16,482 nt of DNA from NCBI GenBank assembly GCA_040902925.1, contig JBBDWJ010000257.1, positions 1 to 16,482 on the forward strand. The letters run 5' to 3'. Numbering within the stretch: position 1 is the stretch's first letter; the number at the start of each line of letters is the position of its first letter. This stretch comes from JBBDWJ01 sp040902925 (GTDB lineage Bacteria; Acidobacteriota; Terriglobia; Bryobacterales; UBA6623). Position numbers and translations under genes: made by a program. Under the pieces are notes generated by a model. It ran no database searches. It had not been told where the DNA came from and saw only the letters and a list, made by a program, of their open reading frames with translations. Shown one piece after another: positions 7,027 through 15,912 of the stretch.

Positions 7027-7752
7027 CTACCGCCGCGAGCCCGAACGACGCCGGGCCAACCCGGCCAGGCCCGCAAGCCCTGCGCCGAACAGGAAAATCG
7101 TCGAAGGCTCCGGAATCACAAGGGCGTCGGTCTCGATGATCAACTGGCGTTTCGTGGCGCCCACGTTGGAGGAGTTAGGTCCCTCGAACAAGTCCTCGCC
7201 GTCGGTCAAAAAGCTTCCATCGCCGATCGAATTGATAAGCCCGGTGACTGCAAAAAATCCGCCCAGGCCCAGTCCCACAGCGGTGCGGCCGCTGGCGTTG
7301 AACAGAACATCGACCAACTGGGCATCGGCCGCGCTGACCGCCCCAGTCATGCCGAACGAGGCGCCACTCCCCAAGTCGCCAAAACTGCTGGTCCCGCCCG
7401 TCAGATCGCCGAGCGTGCCGCCAAAACCGAATACCTCGTAGAACTCACCACCGTCCGGACTCCCGGCCGTGTTGTCCAACGGAACGTTCTCCACTCTTAG
7501 CGTCACGGCAAGAATATTTCCTGAGACAGGCTGAGAAGCGAGATCAAAAACGAAAAAATTACGAAATTCCGCAACCGCGTTGGAGTCCGCCCCGACAAAG
7601 AAATTCTGGTTCACCGGCGCGTGAAAGCTATCCGTAGACCGGTACCACCCGGAATCGGTCGCGTCGAAGGTGATTGTGGCCGCCGGGACGGGGCAAGTCC
7701 AAACCAGTAGGGCGCCAAAACAGGCGAGGGGGAAGCGTTTGTATTGAGGCAT
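7027..7752 (-). CDS. PEP-CTERM sorting-domain exported protein
   Basis: The 241-residue protein has an N-terminal signal peptide (residues 1-25, ending PVPAA). It carries a glycine- and serine-rich beta-sandwich middle, including SNAVAEFRNFFVFDL and ILAVTLRVEN, a pattern shared by other secreted PEP-CTERM proteins. The C-terminal sorting signal is complete: IPEPST at residues 213-218, the hydrophobic stretch IFLFGAGLAGLAGLA, then RRRSGSRR. Family knowledge: such proteins are processed by exosortase (EpsH/XrtA) and linked to exopolysaccharide or surface layers. No exosortase lies in this window. The ATG at 7752 is preceded by AAGGA (7771-7775). The gene converges with the frameshifted DUF4159 gene, whose displaced frame runs antisense through its distal two-thirds. 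The ligand or structural role is unknown. Confidence 0.88.
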   Translation of the reverse strand: MPQYKRFPLACFGALLVWTCPVPAATITFDATDSGWYRSTDSFHAPVNQNFFVGADSNAVAEFRNFFVFDLASQPVSGNILAVTLRVENVPLDNTAGSPDGGEFYEVFGFGGTLGDLTGGTSSFGDLGSGASFGMTGAVSAADAQLVDVLFNASGRTAVGLGLGGFFAVTGLINSIGDGSFLTDGEDLFEGPNSSNVGATKRQLIIETDALVIPEPSTIFLFGAGLAGLAGLARRRSGSRR

Positions 7753-7783
7753 TTACCTGATCCTTGTGGTGGTAAACTAGCCA

Positions 7784-7813
7784 ATCATACACGCAGTTAC
7801 TCGTCCGTTTCAA
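7784..7813 (-). promoter_or_regulatory. Promoter of the PEP-CTERM gene
   Basis: On the minus strand TTGAAA (7808-7813) and TATGAT (7784-7789) are separated by 18 bases, five of six consensus matches each. The transcription start would lie near 7777, giving a leader of about 25 bases that contains the AAGGA ribosome-binding site. Confidence 0.55.
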
Positions 7814-7875
7814 TGAAATTCGATGGTGATCACGGGCATACGTAATGGAAGGTCCATAACCGGCCCAAACAGTGC

Positions 7876-8478
<603 letters not shown>

Positions 8479-8602
8479 GGTTGGGCTACCTCTGCCGGCA
8501 TTTTTTCACATCCAGGGGGGTCGCCGGCAGGCCGCCGGTTCCGGGCGGGTGAGTCGCGGAAAGTTCGGCCCGCCCGAGCCCGCGTTTGCCGCTCCGACCG
8601 CC

Positions 8603-8608
8603 TACAAT
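8603..8608 (+). promoter_or_regulatory. Candidate -10 box for the PQQ dehydrogenase operon
   Basis: TACAAT lies about 70 bases upstream of the TTG start, in the gap between the divergent selenoprotein and dehydrogenase genes. No convincing -35 is visible, so activator dependence or a different site is possible. Confidence 0.3.
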
Positions 8609-8678
8609 AGGACTTCGCGCAACACGCCGCCCGGTCGGCTCACCCCCTTGAGAGGCCCTTGTTCTGAGGAGTAGCTGC

Positions 8679-10366
8679 TTGATCCAAGAAACTAGCCTGC
8701 GGCTGGCGGCCGGAGTTTTCTGTTTTTTCCTGGCCGGCGGCACGGCCGCGGACGTTACCTCCGAGCGTCTCAAAAACGCCGCCAGCGAACCGCACAACTG
8801 GCTGACCTATGGCGGCACTTACAATTTCTGGCGGTACAGCGATCTCGACCAGATCAACCGCGGCAACGTCCGCAAGATCGCGCCGGTGTGGGCTTTCGAG
8901 GCCGGTGTAATTGACGGCGGTTTGCAATCGACGCCCCTGGTCGCCGACGGCGTCCTCTACCTCAGCACGTCGTGGAACCGCGTGTTCGCCATCAACGCCG
9001 CCACCGGCGAGGAGATCTGGCACTACTTTCCGCCGCGTCCCGAGCAGATCGCCGAGCTCTATGCGCCGTGGAATCGCGGCGTCGCGGTGGCCGACGGCCT
9101 CGTTTCACGGGCACCGTCGACAATCACGTGATTGCCCTCGACGCGAAAACCGGCCGCGAAGTCTGGAAGGTCGAAGTCGAGTCCGTCGAGCAGTGCGGCT
9201 GCAACATCACCGGCGCGCCGCTGGTCGTCAACAGCAAAGTCATCGTCGGCGTCACCGGCGGCGACTCGGCGCATCGCGGCTATCTCAACGCCTTCGACAC
9301 GCGAACGGGCCGGCACGTCTGGCGCTTCTGGACCATTCCCGGACCCGGCGAGCCGGGCCACGACACCTGGAAAGGCGATAGCTGGAAGAACGGCGGCGGC
9401 TCGACCTGGCTTACCGGCTCCTACGACCCCGAGCTGAATCTGCTCTATTGGGGCGTCGGCAACCCGGCCGCCGATTTCTACGGCGAATCGCGCAAGGGCG
9501 ACAACCTCTACACCGACTCGGTCGTCGCGCTCAACCCCGATACGGGCGAGTTGAAATGGCATTACCAGCTCATTCCCCACGATGTGTGGGACTGGGACGC
9601 CGGCTACGAAATCGTGCTGGCCGATCTCGAGTTCAAGGGTGAAAAGCGTAAAGTCCTCGTCAATCCGAACAAGGGCGGATACACCTGGGTGCTCGACCGC
9701 GTCACCGGCAAGTTCCTCAACGCCTGGCCGCTGGCGGAAAACATCAACTGGATCAAGGGCATCGACGAAGAAGGCAACCTCATCGGCCGCAACGAGGCGA
9801 AGGTTGGGGAGCCAACCATCATCTGTCCTTCCATTGGGGGCGGGCGAAGCTGGAATCACGGCGCCTACAGTCCCAAGAGCGGCTTTTTCTATTCGACCGG
9901 CATCGAATGGTGCCAGACGCTGACGGTCGTGCCGCAGGATCCGCAGCAAGGCCAGGGTTACTTCGGCGGCCTGTTCACCCTTGCGCCTCCAGAAAAGGGC
10001 GAGCCCGGTGGACATCTTTCGGCCTACGACCCCGTCAGCGGCAAGCGCCATTGGATCTATCGCTCGAAATACCCCCTGCTGGCCTCGCAACTCGCCACCG
10101 CCGGAGATCTGCTGTTCACCGGCGACTCCCAGGGACGTTTTTTTGCCCTCGACGCGCAAACCGGCGATGAGCTCTGGTCATTTCGCACCGGCTCAGGCCA
10201 CCGCGGCTCGCCGGTCACCTACGCGGTCAACGGCAAACAGTACGTCGCGGTGCCGGTTGGCTGGGGCTCGGCTCTGGCCGGCTTAATGACGCAGATGTGG
10301 CCTGAGTCGGCAGACATTTCGGGCGCTTCGACTCTATATGTATTCGCGCTGCCAGAATCGCAATGA
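8679..10366 (+). CDS. PQQ-dependent alcohol dehydrogenase (periplasmic quinoprotein), frameshifted by one base near 9103
   Basis: The gene uses a TTG start at 8679 with GAGGAG seven bases upstream and a signal peptide (LAAGVFCFFLAGGTAA). The frame from 8679 ends at 9131, but the family sequence continues in another frame from about 9104. Inserting one base in the T run at 9103-9105 joins ADGLV to FTGTVDNHVIALDA and gives a normal 562-residue protein. In that numbering it is an eight-bladed quinoprotein propeller with family motifs GSYDPELNLLYWGVGNPAADF (248-268), RKGDNLYTDSVVALNPDTG and HYQLIPHDVWDWD (295-307). N262 and D305 fit the calcium ligand and catalytic base. C173 and C175 lie where related enzymes have adjacent cysteines, here with a glycine between. 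There is no fused cytochrome domain; electrons would go to the cytochrome encoded next, whose ATG overlaps this stop. Substrate unknown. Confidence 0.88.
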
Positions 10367-11250
10367 GCGCGGCGGGATTTGCATTCAGTCTCATGAAGAT
10401 TCGACAGATGACTTTGGCGCGGGCCGCCCGGTTATGGCTCGGTGTATTTCTGCTGTGGGCCGCACCGCACTCGCCGGCGCAAACGCCCACGATTGACCTC
10501 AGGGAAACCGCGCTCATCGCCCGCGGCAGCGACCTGTTCGCGGGAAGTTGCGCCATTGGTTACTGCCATGGCTCGGAAGGCCGGGCGTCGCGCGGACCGC
10601 AGTTGCGCGAGCGGCCTTGGGATCCGCGCCACGTCTACACCGTCACCCGGGACGGTGTCCCCGGCACGGCGATGCCGGCCTGGAAGGGTATCCTTCCCGA
10701 CCGCGACGTCTGGGCCGTCACGGCATATGTCATGAGCCTCTCCACCACAAAACTGCAGGGCCAATCGGCTGTGATCGAGCTCAGCGAGTCGATCGCCGCG
10801 CCGCCGGCCCGCTCGGCCGAAGCGCAATTGGGCCACGACCTGTTTTTCGATCTCACGAACCAGAAACGCTGCGGCGTATGTCACCGGCTTGGCGCAAAGG
10901 GCGTCTCCATCGGCCCCGATCTCGCCGCCAGCGCCAAGCACAAGAGCGAGGGCGAGTTGCTGCGCGACATCGTCGAGCCCAGCTCTTCCGTGGCCGAAGG
11001 CTACGAGCAGACCGCGGTCGCCACCAACAACGCCGAAAGCGTCGTGGGCGTGAAGAAAGAGGAAACCCCCGGCTACATCAAGCTGTACGACACGTCCAGC
11101 ATTCCGCCGCCGCTACGTACGATCTACCGTGATCAGATTCACGCCGTCAGCACCCTAGAAAGATCCGCCATGCCGGGTGACTACGGAAAGCGCTTATCGG
11201 CCCAGGAATTGCGCGCCATCGTCGCCTACCTGAAGTCGGGAAGCTACTGA
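10363..11250 (+). CDS. Diheme c-type cytochrome, partner of the PQQ dehydrogenase
   Basis: The 295-residue exported protein starts at 10363 inside the stop of the dehydrogenase gene (ATGA overlap), implying translational coupling. A signal peptide lies within residues 1-40 (LWLGVFLLWAAPHSPAQ). Start codons at 10393 and 10408 are also possible. Heme module 1 has CAIGYCH at residues 63-69, a CX4CH rather than CXXCH spacing, with M104 (GTAMPAW) as likely axial ligand. Heme module 2 has canonical CGVCH at 170-174, GPDLAAS, EPSSSVAEGYE and M270 (SAMPGDYG), resembling the planctomycete-type heme-binding domain (TIGR02603-like). Inferred role: periplasmic electron acceptor of the upstream quinoprotein, passing electrons to a terminal oxidase. 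Confidence 0.87.
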   Translation: MSAAGFAFSLMKIRQMTLARAARLWLGVFLLWAAPHSPAQTPTIDLRETALIARGSDLFAGSCAIGYCHGSEGRASRGPQLRERPWDPRHVYTVTRDGVPGTAMPAWKGILPDRDVWAVTAYVMSLSTTKLQGQSAVIELSESIAAPPARSAEAQLGHDLFFDLTNQKRCGVCHRLGAKGVSIGPDLAASAKHKSEGELLRDIVEPSSSVAEGYEQTAVATNNAESVVGVKKEETPGYIKLYDTSSIPPPLRTIYRDQIHAVSTLERSAMPGDYGKRLSAQELRAIVAYLKSGSY

Positions 11251-11296
11251 TCGCGGCGGCTGTCCGACAAAACACTACACGCCCGAAGGAAAAGAC

Positions 11297-11740
11297 ATGA
11301 CCCTGGTTTACGTGCTGCTGGCGATCGCCGTCGGCTCCCTGCTTCCGGCGCAGGCCGGTATTAACGCCACTTTGCGGGTTTCTCTCGAACACCCGATGCT
11401 GGCGGCGATCGTGAACTTTATGGTGGGGTTGGCTTTGCTGGTCGTCTTCGGGCTGGCGATGCGTGTGCCGCTGCCGGGCGCGTCTCAGATTGCCCATGCG
11501 CCGTGGTGGTCGTGGGTCGGCGGCGCGATGGGCGCAACGCTGGTGCTTTCCGGCGTGTTGCTGTCGCATCGGCTCGGCGCGGCGACGTTCATCGGCTGCA
11601 TCATTCTCGGCCAACTCGTCGCGTCGGTTGCGCTCGACCACTTCGGCCTGGTCGGCTACCCGCAACACTCGGTCACTTTTCCCCGCATTGCGGGGTTGTG
11701 CCTTCTCGCCGCGGGCGTATATCTAATCCGCCGCTTTTGA
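11297..11740 (+). CDS. DMT-superfamily membrane protein, YdcZ/DUF606 family
   Basis: The 147-residue protein has five hydrophobic segments, at about residues 2-20, 34-56, 70-92, 94-113 and 126-145. The DUF606 signature is visible: LLPAQAGINATLRVSLEHPMLAAIVNF near the N-terminus, then WWSWVGGAMGATLVLSGVLLSHRLGAATF and a C-terminal GVYLIRRF. Members are small inner-membrane transporters of the drug/metabolite superfamily, often acting as dimers; the cargo is unknown. AAGGA (11286-11290) sits six bases before the ATG. The gene lies 46 bases after the cytochrome gene on the same strand, so cotranscription is possible, though no functional link is evident. Confidence 0.85.
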   Translation: MTLVYVLLAIAVGSLLPAQAGINATLRVSLEHPMLAAIVNFMVGLALLVVFGLAMRVPLPGASQIAHAPWWSWVGGAMGATLVLSGVLLSHRLGAATFIGCIILGQLVASVALDHFGLVGYPQHSVTFPRIAGLCLLAAGVYLIRRF

Positions 11741-11861
11741 GCTGCTGGGTGAAAAACGCCGAAACTGCCAAGGCTCCATTCCTGTTTGTCCAGCCAGCAA
11801 TGCCTGGATTGAGAGAAAGCGCCAGACCAACCAAATCGCCCGCGCGATCCTTGTCCAACGT
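11741..11861. other. Convergent intergenic gap
   Basis: These 121 bases separate the ends of the YdcZ gene and the signalling operon. No GC-rich hairpin with a U-run is visible on either strand, so the terminator, if any, is not of the simple intrinsic type. Confidence 0.4.
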
Positions 11862-13049
11862 TCAAGCCAGCGCCGCCGAGGAGTCGTCGAACACAGCCAG
11901 CCCGTCGGCCTCGGGGCTCAGCGTGAATCGAAAGTGGGCTCCTGCTCCGGGCTTCGAATCCACCGTGATGCGGCCGCCGTGTCCGGCAACGATTTTTTGG
12001 GCGATAGCCAGCCCCAGTCCGCTGCCGCCGCCGTATTCTTCACGGCCGTGCAGGCGCTGAAACGGCTCGAAGATGCGATCCACATAGCGGGGATCGATGC
12101 CGATTCCGTTGTCCCGCACGCCAAACACCCATTGCGCCCCGTTGTGTTCGGCAGTGACGTGAATCCGCGGCTGCGTGGGGCAGTATTTCAACGCATTCGA
12201 AATCAAGTTGCGCAGCAGCAGCGTGAGCAGCGCTTCGTCGACATCGACTTCGGGCATGGGTCCGGACGACACCAGCGCCCCCCGTTCCGAAATCGATTCT
12301 TCGAGATCAGCCATCGCCGCGCGCAGACAGAAGGTCACAGAGGCACGCGTCCGGCGAATATCCCCGCGGCTGGCCTGGCTCAGCGTCTGCAGCCCCGAGA
12401 TGCTGTTTTCCATTCGCTGCGCCGCGGCGAACACAAGCTGCAGGTCGCGGCCGGCTTTTTCGGGCAGCCCCTCGCCGGCGCTGCTGCGCAGTTTTTGGCT
12501 AAACAGCATGAGGTGCCGGATCGGCTCGCGCAGGTCGTGCGAGATCATGTGATTGAAGTGGTCCAGATCGGCGTTCTGCACTTCGAGTCTGCGGTTGAGC
12601 TGCTCGAGCTCGCTTGCACGATTGGCCAGCTCATTGACCGAGCTCTTGAGCCGTTCTTGGATTCGCTTGCGCTCGATCGCGTAGCGAATCGTACGACTGA
12701 GAATCTCCGTCGTAAAGTCCTCTTTGACCAGGTAGTCCTGCGCTCCTCGCTGCAGCGCTGCCGTCGCCAGGTCTTCGTCGCCCAGGGAAGTGAGCACGAC
12801 GACAGGCACGTCGCCCGCATGTTGCACCATGCCATCCAGCGTTTCCAGCCCGCGGCTGTCGGGCAGTTGCAGGTCGAGCAGCACTGCATCCCACTGCCGG
12901 CGCGACAATGCCTCCACTCCGTCGGCCAGCGTTGCGGCGTGTTCGGCTTCGAAACGGTTTCGCGCGCCCTTCATGCGCCGCAGGATCATCTCGGCGTGGT
13001 CTGGGTTGTCTTCGACTAGCAGAATATGCAGTTGGGCGCCGCTCGGCAT
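11862..13049 (-). CDS. Receiver domain-histidine kinase fusion (REC-HisKA-HATPase)
   Basis: The 395-residue cytoplasmic protein starts at 13049, where GAGGAG (13059-13064) overlaps the stop of the upstream gene. A start at 13094 would need an internal overlap and lacks this site. An N-terminal receiver domain (residues 7-122) has the acidic pocket E13-D14, phospho-acceptor D59 (VLLDLQLPDS) and K109. A coiled-coil linker (about 125-165) joins it to a HisKA domain with H171 (MISHDLREPIRHL). The ATPase domain has N281/N285 (NLISNALKY), DNGIGI (313-318) and GGGSGLGLAIA (340-350). No membrane segment or PAS domain is present. Third gene of the operon, 14 bases after the Rcp1-like receiver. Inference: it is phosphorylated at its receiver by the operon's kinase and signals onward through its own transmitter. 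Confidence 0.92.
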   Translation of the reverse strand: MPSGAQLHILLVEDNPDHAEMILRRMKGARNRFEAEHAATLADGVEALSRRQWDAVLLDLQLPDSRGLETLDGMVQHAGDVPVVVLTSLGDEDLATAALQRGAQDYLVKEDFTTEILSRTIRYAIERKRIQERLKSSVNELANRASELEQLNRRLEVQNADLDHFNHMISHDLREPIRHLMLFSQKLRSSAGEGLPEKAGRDLQLVFAAAQRMENSISGLQTLSQASRGDIRRTRASVTFCLRAAMADLEESISERGALVSSGPMPEVDVDEALLTLLLRNLISNALKYCPTQPRIHVTAEHNGAQWVFGVRDNGIGIDPRYVDRIFEPFQRLHGREEYGGGSGLGLAIAQKIVAGHGGRITVDSKPGAGAHFRFTLSPEADGLAVFDDSSAALA

Positions 13050-13063
13050 CGGCTTTAGCTCCT

Positions 13064-13495
13064 CTACTGCGGCCGGCAGTTCCAGGTGCCCCAATAGAAT
13101 CCCAGGTCGCGGACCATGTGCTGAAACTGTTCGAAGTCCGCCGGCTTCAACACATAGCTGTTCACATGGCGTGCATAGGCTGTCGCGCGGTCGCTCTCGG
13201 CGTCCGAAGTCGTGAGCATCACGATGGGGATCGCCAGCAGCGAAGGGTCGTTCTTGATTTGCTCCAGCGCCTCGAGCCCATCGAGCCTGGGCAGTTTCAG
13301 GTCCAGGAAGACAACATCCGGTCTCGGCCGGTCATTGTACTGGCCTTCTTGGCGCAGATAGGCCAGGGCTTCCACGCCGTCGCCCACCCGGTCGATCCTC
13401 GTGGCGCCGAGAAACCGGTGCAGCACGCGCGTAAACAACAGCGCGTGCGAGTCGTCGTCCTCGACGAGCAGAAACCGGACTTCCGGTCGCGTCAC
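13064..13495 (-). CDS. Single-domain response regulator, Rcp1-like
   Basis: The 143-residue protein is a lone receiver domain with no output domain. It has the acidic pocket in VEDDD (11-15), phospho-acceptor D65 (VVFLDLKLPRLDGLEAL), T95/T96 and K117 (SYVLKPADF). The insertion before the phospho-acceptor (YLRQEGQYNDRPRPD) and the long LPRLDGLEALEQIKNDPSLLAIPIVMLTTS run are typical of Rcp1, the partner of cyanobacterial phytochrome-type kinases. The GTG start at 13495 overlaps the kinase stop by four bases (GTGA), implying translational coupling. Likely role: phosphate shuttle between the two kinases of the operon, or a protein-binding switch. Confidence 0.92.
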   Translation of the reverse strand: MTRPEVRFLLVEDDDSHALLFTRVLHRFLGATRIDRVGDGVEALAYLRQEGQYNDRPRPDVVFLDLKLPRLDGLEALEQIKNDPSLLAIPIVMLTTSDAESDRATAYARHVNSYVLKPADFEQFQHMVRDLGFYWGTWNCRPQ

Positions 13496-15912
13496 GCCGA
13501 ACTCCGTGTCACTACTTCAGGCATTTGCGCCAGAAATCGAAGTGGGAACGCCAGCCAAAAAGCCGCTCCCCGCTCGCCATCCGATTCCACCCACGCCCTG
13601 CCGCCGCATACGCCCATGATCTTGCTCACAACCGCCAGCCCGATTCCCGTCCCATCCTGGGTCGTATCCAGACGTTGAAACACACCGAAGATCTTGTGAT
13701 GGTATTGGGGGGGGATTCCCGCCCCGTTGTCACGCACATAAAATCTGACCTCCTCGCCCGTGACGCTGCCGCCGACCTCGACGCGCGGTTCCGGTCCGCC
13801 CAGGCCATACTTGAAGGCGTTGGACAGAAGATTCTGAAACAGCCGCGAAACCGCCGTCGGATCGGCGACAAGGTTGGGTAAATCGTCCTGGATGTCGATG
13901 CGGACCTGCGGCGTTGCGAATTGCTCCCGCGCCTCTTCGGCCAGCTCGCTCACCAGATCCGCAACGTCAATCGTCTCCGGCTGGTTGGCGCCGCGCCTGA
14001 TACGGCTGAATTGCAGCAGGTCGTCGATCAGCCGGCTCATTCGCTGTGCGGCATGCCCCAGCCGGTGCACGGACTCCATAGCTTCCGGGATCTTGCCGGC
14101 TTGTAAATCCTCCGTCAAAATGCCGAGGAAGCCTTTGAACGTAACCACGGGCGACTTCAGATCATGAGAAACGGAGTACACAAACTGCTCCATTTCCTGG
14201 TTCTTGCGCTTCAACTCGGCGGCGCCCTGCCGGATTTCTTCCGCGGCTCTTTTCGATTCCGTGATGTCCCAGCAAACGCCGATCATTCTTGCCGCTTTCC
14301 CCTCGCCGTCACGCTGAACCACCGCCTGGCTCTTGATGTGCCTCCAGCGGCCGCTTCGTCCGGCGCGGAACTCGGCTTCATAGAGTTGTCTTTCTTTCAA
14401 CGCGAACCGGATTTCGGCGATCGCCTGTTTGCGGTCCTCCGGATGAACCAGTTGGGCCCAGGCTTCGGCGGAGCCCGCGAACGTATTAGGCTGCAGGCCG
14501 AACATCCTCTCGAGGCGCTCGTCCCACACGTTGACGTTGGCCCGCGGGTCGAAAATCCAGATCCCAGCCTGCGCGGCGTTGAGCGCCAGCCGAAGCTGCT
14601 GCTCGCTTTCCCGCAACGACTCCTCGGTTCGCCGCCGCTCGACCACCTCGGCCTCCAGCGCCTCCTGCTGGTCGCGGACCTGCCTGGACATTCGGCCGAA
14701 AGCCCGTGCCAGCGTCCCGGCTTCGTCGCTCGCCGCTATCGGGAGCCGCAAGTCCGCCTTCCCTATGGCAAAATCCTCTACCGCCTGGGTGATTTCGCGC
14801 AGTGGCCGCGTGATCTTGCGCGATGCCGCCAGCACGGCGCCGACCGTCACCGCCATGAGCAACGTGCCGAACCAGACGGTGCGGGTGCGGTCGGCACGGG
14901 ACGCTGAGACGGCGGCGTCGTAGCTGGAAGTGAGTAACAGGCCGTAGAATCGGCGGGGCTGGGCCGGGTCGTAATGCCACGCCTTGAGCGTGGCCGCGAC
15001 TCTTTTGCCGCTGGCTGTGTCGTACGTCACGGCGTGGCTTGTGTGGGGCGAATCGAGGGCGTGGCGCATTTGCGGGAAGCGGTCTTCGAGGCGCGAGCCG
15101 GAATGGGCCGGCAACACGAAGAGATGCTCCGCATTCGTGTGCATCAGCAGGTCCCCTCGCTCGTTGAACAGGAACAGCGAGTAGCCGCCCGCCAGGATTT
15201 CCCGCATCCGTTCAAAACGCTGCCGCATGTCTTTGTTGATCACAACGATGCCGAATAGCCGGCCGTCGGGCAGATAAACCGGGCCGGCGGCCCGCAGCAC
15301 CGGAATCTCCGGTATGACAATCTTTCCCTCTTCCTCGTTAAGCTCGATATCCGAAAGGTAGACGCTGCCCCGCGGCGTGCGGATCGCTTCCTGAAAGTAG
15401 GGCCGGTCTCCTTTCTGTTGCATCTTGGCGTCAACGACGACTGCGATCCCGTCCTCGAGGCGTTCCACGCGGGTGATCTCGCGCCCCCCCTCCTGCTGGC
15501 CGATCAAACGAATCTGGAGGTATTGCGGTGTGGCCCGCATCTTGGCTTCGAAGATCGAGGCTAGGCGGCCCTGCCAGACCCGTTCCGGGAGTCTTTCGAG
15601 CGGGTCGACACCGTCCTCGTGGGACCGCACAACTCCGCGGATCGCGGGGACGTCGGAGAGAAAGGCCGCGTCGTGGCTGAGTGCTTCCACGGCGGAGGTG
15701 AGTTGCACCGCGGCGGCTTCGATAACGCCGCGCTGCCGCCCGAACTCCTGCTCCACCAGGCGGTCGCTCAAATTGACGTAAGTCCACGTTCCCCCGGCCA
15801 GGCAAGTTAGAGCCACCATGGCGCAGACGAGCGCGGCCATCCGGGCGCCGATGCCGAACGAGAGCTGAGTCCGTCGAAAGCTCTGCTTCTCTGCTGGCTG
15901 CAATGCTGTCAT
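13492..15912 (-). CDS. Membrane sensor histidine kinase (Cache-HAMP-PAS-HisKA-HATPase)
   Basis: The 806-residue inner-membrane kinase has transmembrane segments at about 23-46 and 345-364 flanking a periplasmic region (about 50-340) that resembles a double-Cache sensor (GDRPYFQEAIRTPRGSVYLSDI, then YLPDGRLFGIVVINKDM). A HAMP linker (365-418), a short coiled coil and a PAS domain (about 435-555, AGIWIFDPRANVNVWDERLERMFG ... WDITESKRAAE) follow. The HisKA box has H583 (YSVSHDLKSPVV). The ATPase domain has N694/N698 (LFQNLLSNAFKY), DNGAGI (728-733) and GTGIGLA (754-760). Cache domains usually bind small organic ligands; the ligand here is unknown. First gene of the operon, with its stop overlapping the next start. 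The start at 15912 lies in a 20-bp tandem duplication and has no clear Shine-Dalgarno of its own. Confidence 0.92.
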   Translation of the reverse strand: MTALQPAEKQSFRRTQLSFGIGARMAALVCAMVALTCLAGGTWTYVNLSDRLVEQEFGRQRGVIEAAAVQLTSAVEALSHDAAFLSDVPAIRGVVRSHEDGVDPLERLPERVWQGRLASIFEAKMRATPQYLQIRLIGQQEGGREITRVERLEDGIAVVVDAKMQQKGDRPYFQEAIRTPRGSVYLSDIELNEEEGKIVIPEIPVLRAAGPVYLPDGRLFGIVVINKDMRQRFERMREILAGGYSLFLFNERGDLLMHTNAEHLFVLPAHSGSRLEDRFPQMRHALDSPHTSHAVTYDTASGKRVAATLKAWHYDPAQPRRFYGLLLTSSYDAAVSASRADRTRTVWFGTLLMAVTVGAVLAASRKITRPLREITQAVEDFAIGKADLRLPIAASDEAGTLARAFGRMSRQVRDQQEALEAEVVERRRTEESLRESEQQLRLALNAAQAGIWIFDPRANVNVWDERLERMFGLQPNTFAGSAEAWAQLVHPEDRKQAIAEIRFALKERQLYEAEFRAGRSGRWRHIKSQAVVQRDGEGKAARMIGVCWDITESKRAAEEIRQGAAELKRKNQEMEQFVYSVSHDLKSPVVTFKGFLGILTEDLQAGKIPEAMESVHRLGHAAQRMSRLIDDLLQFSRIRRGANQPETIDVADLVSELAEEAREQFATPQVRIDIQDDLPNLVADPTAVSRLFQNLLSNAFKYGLGGPEPRVEVGGSVTGEEVRFYVRDNGAGIPPQYHHKIFGVFQRLDTTQDGTGIGLAVVSKIMGVCGGRAWVESDGERGAAFWLAFPLRFLAQMPEVVTRSSA

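Noticed and set aside
5896..7500. Single 534-residue plus-strand frame taken as one gene
   Set aside because: The first 80 residues are intergenic in character, and everything after about 6850 is out of the DUF4159 frame or antisense to the PEP-CTERM gene.
9059..10159. 366-residue minus-strand frame opposite the PQQ dehydrogenase
   Set aside because: It is a shadow ORF caused by high third-position GC; the plus strand encodes the clear quinoprotein.
11934..13019. 361-residue plus-strand frame opposite the REC-histidine kinase gene
   Set aside because: The plus frame shows no family motifs and the minus strand has complete REC, HisKA and HATPase motifs.
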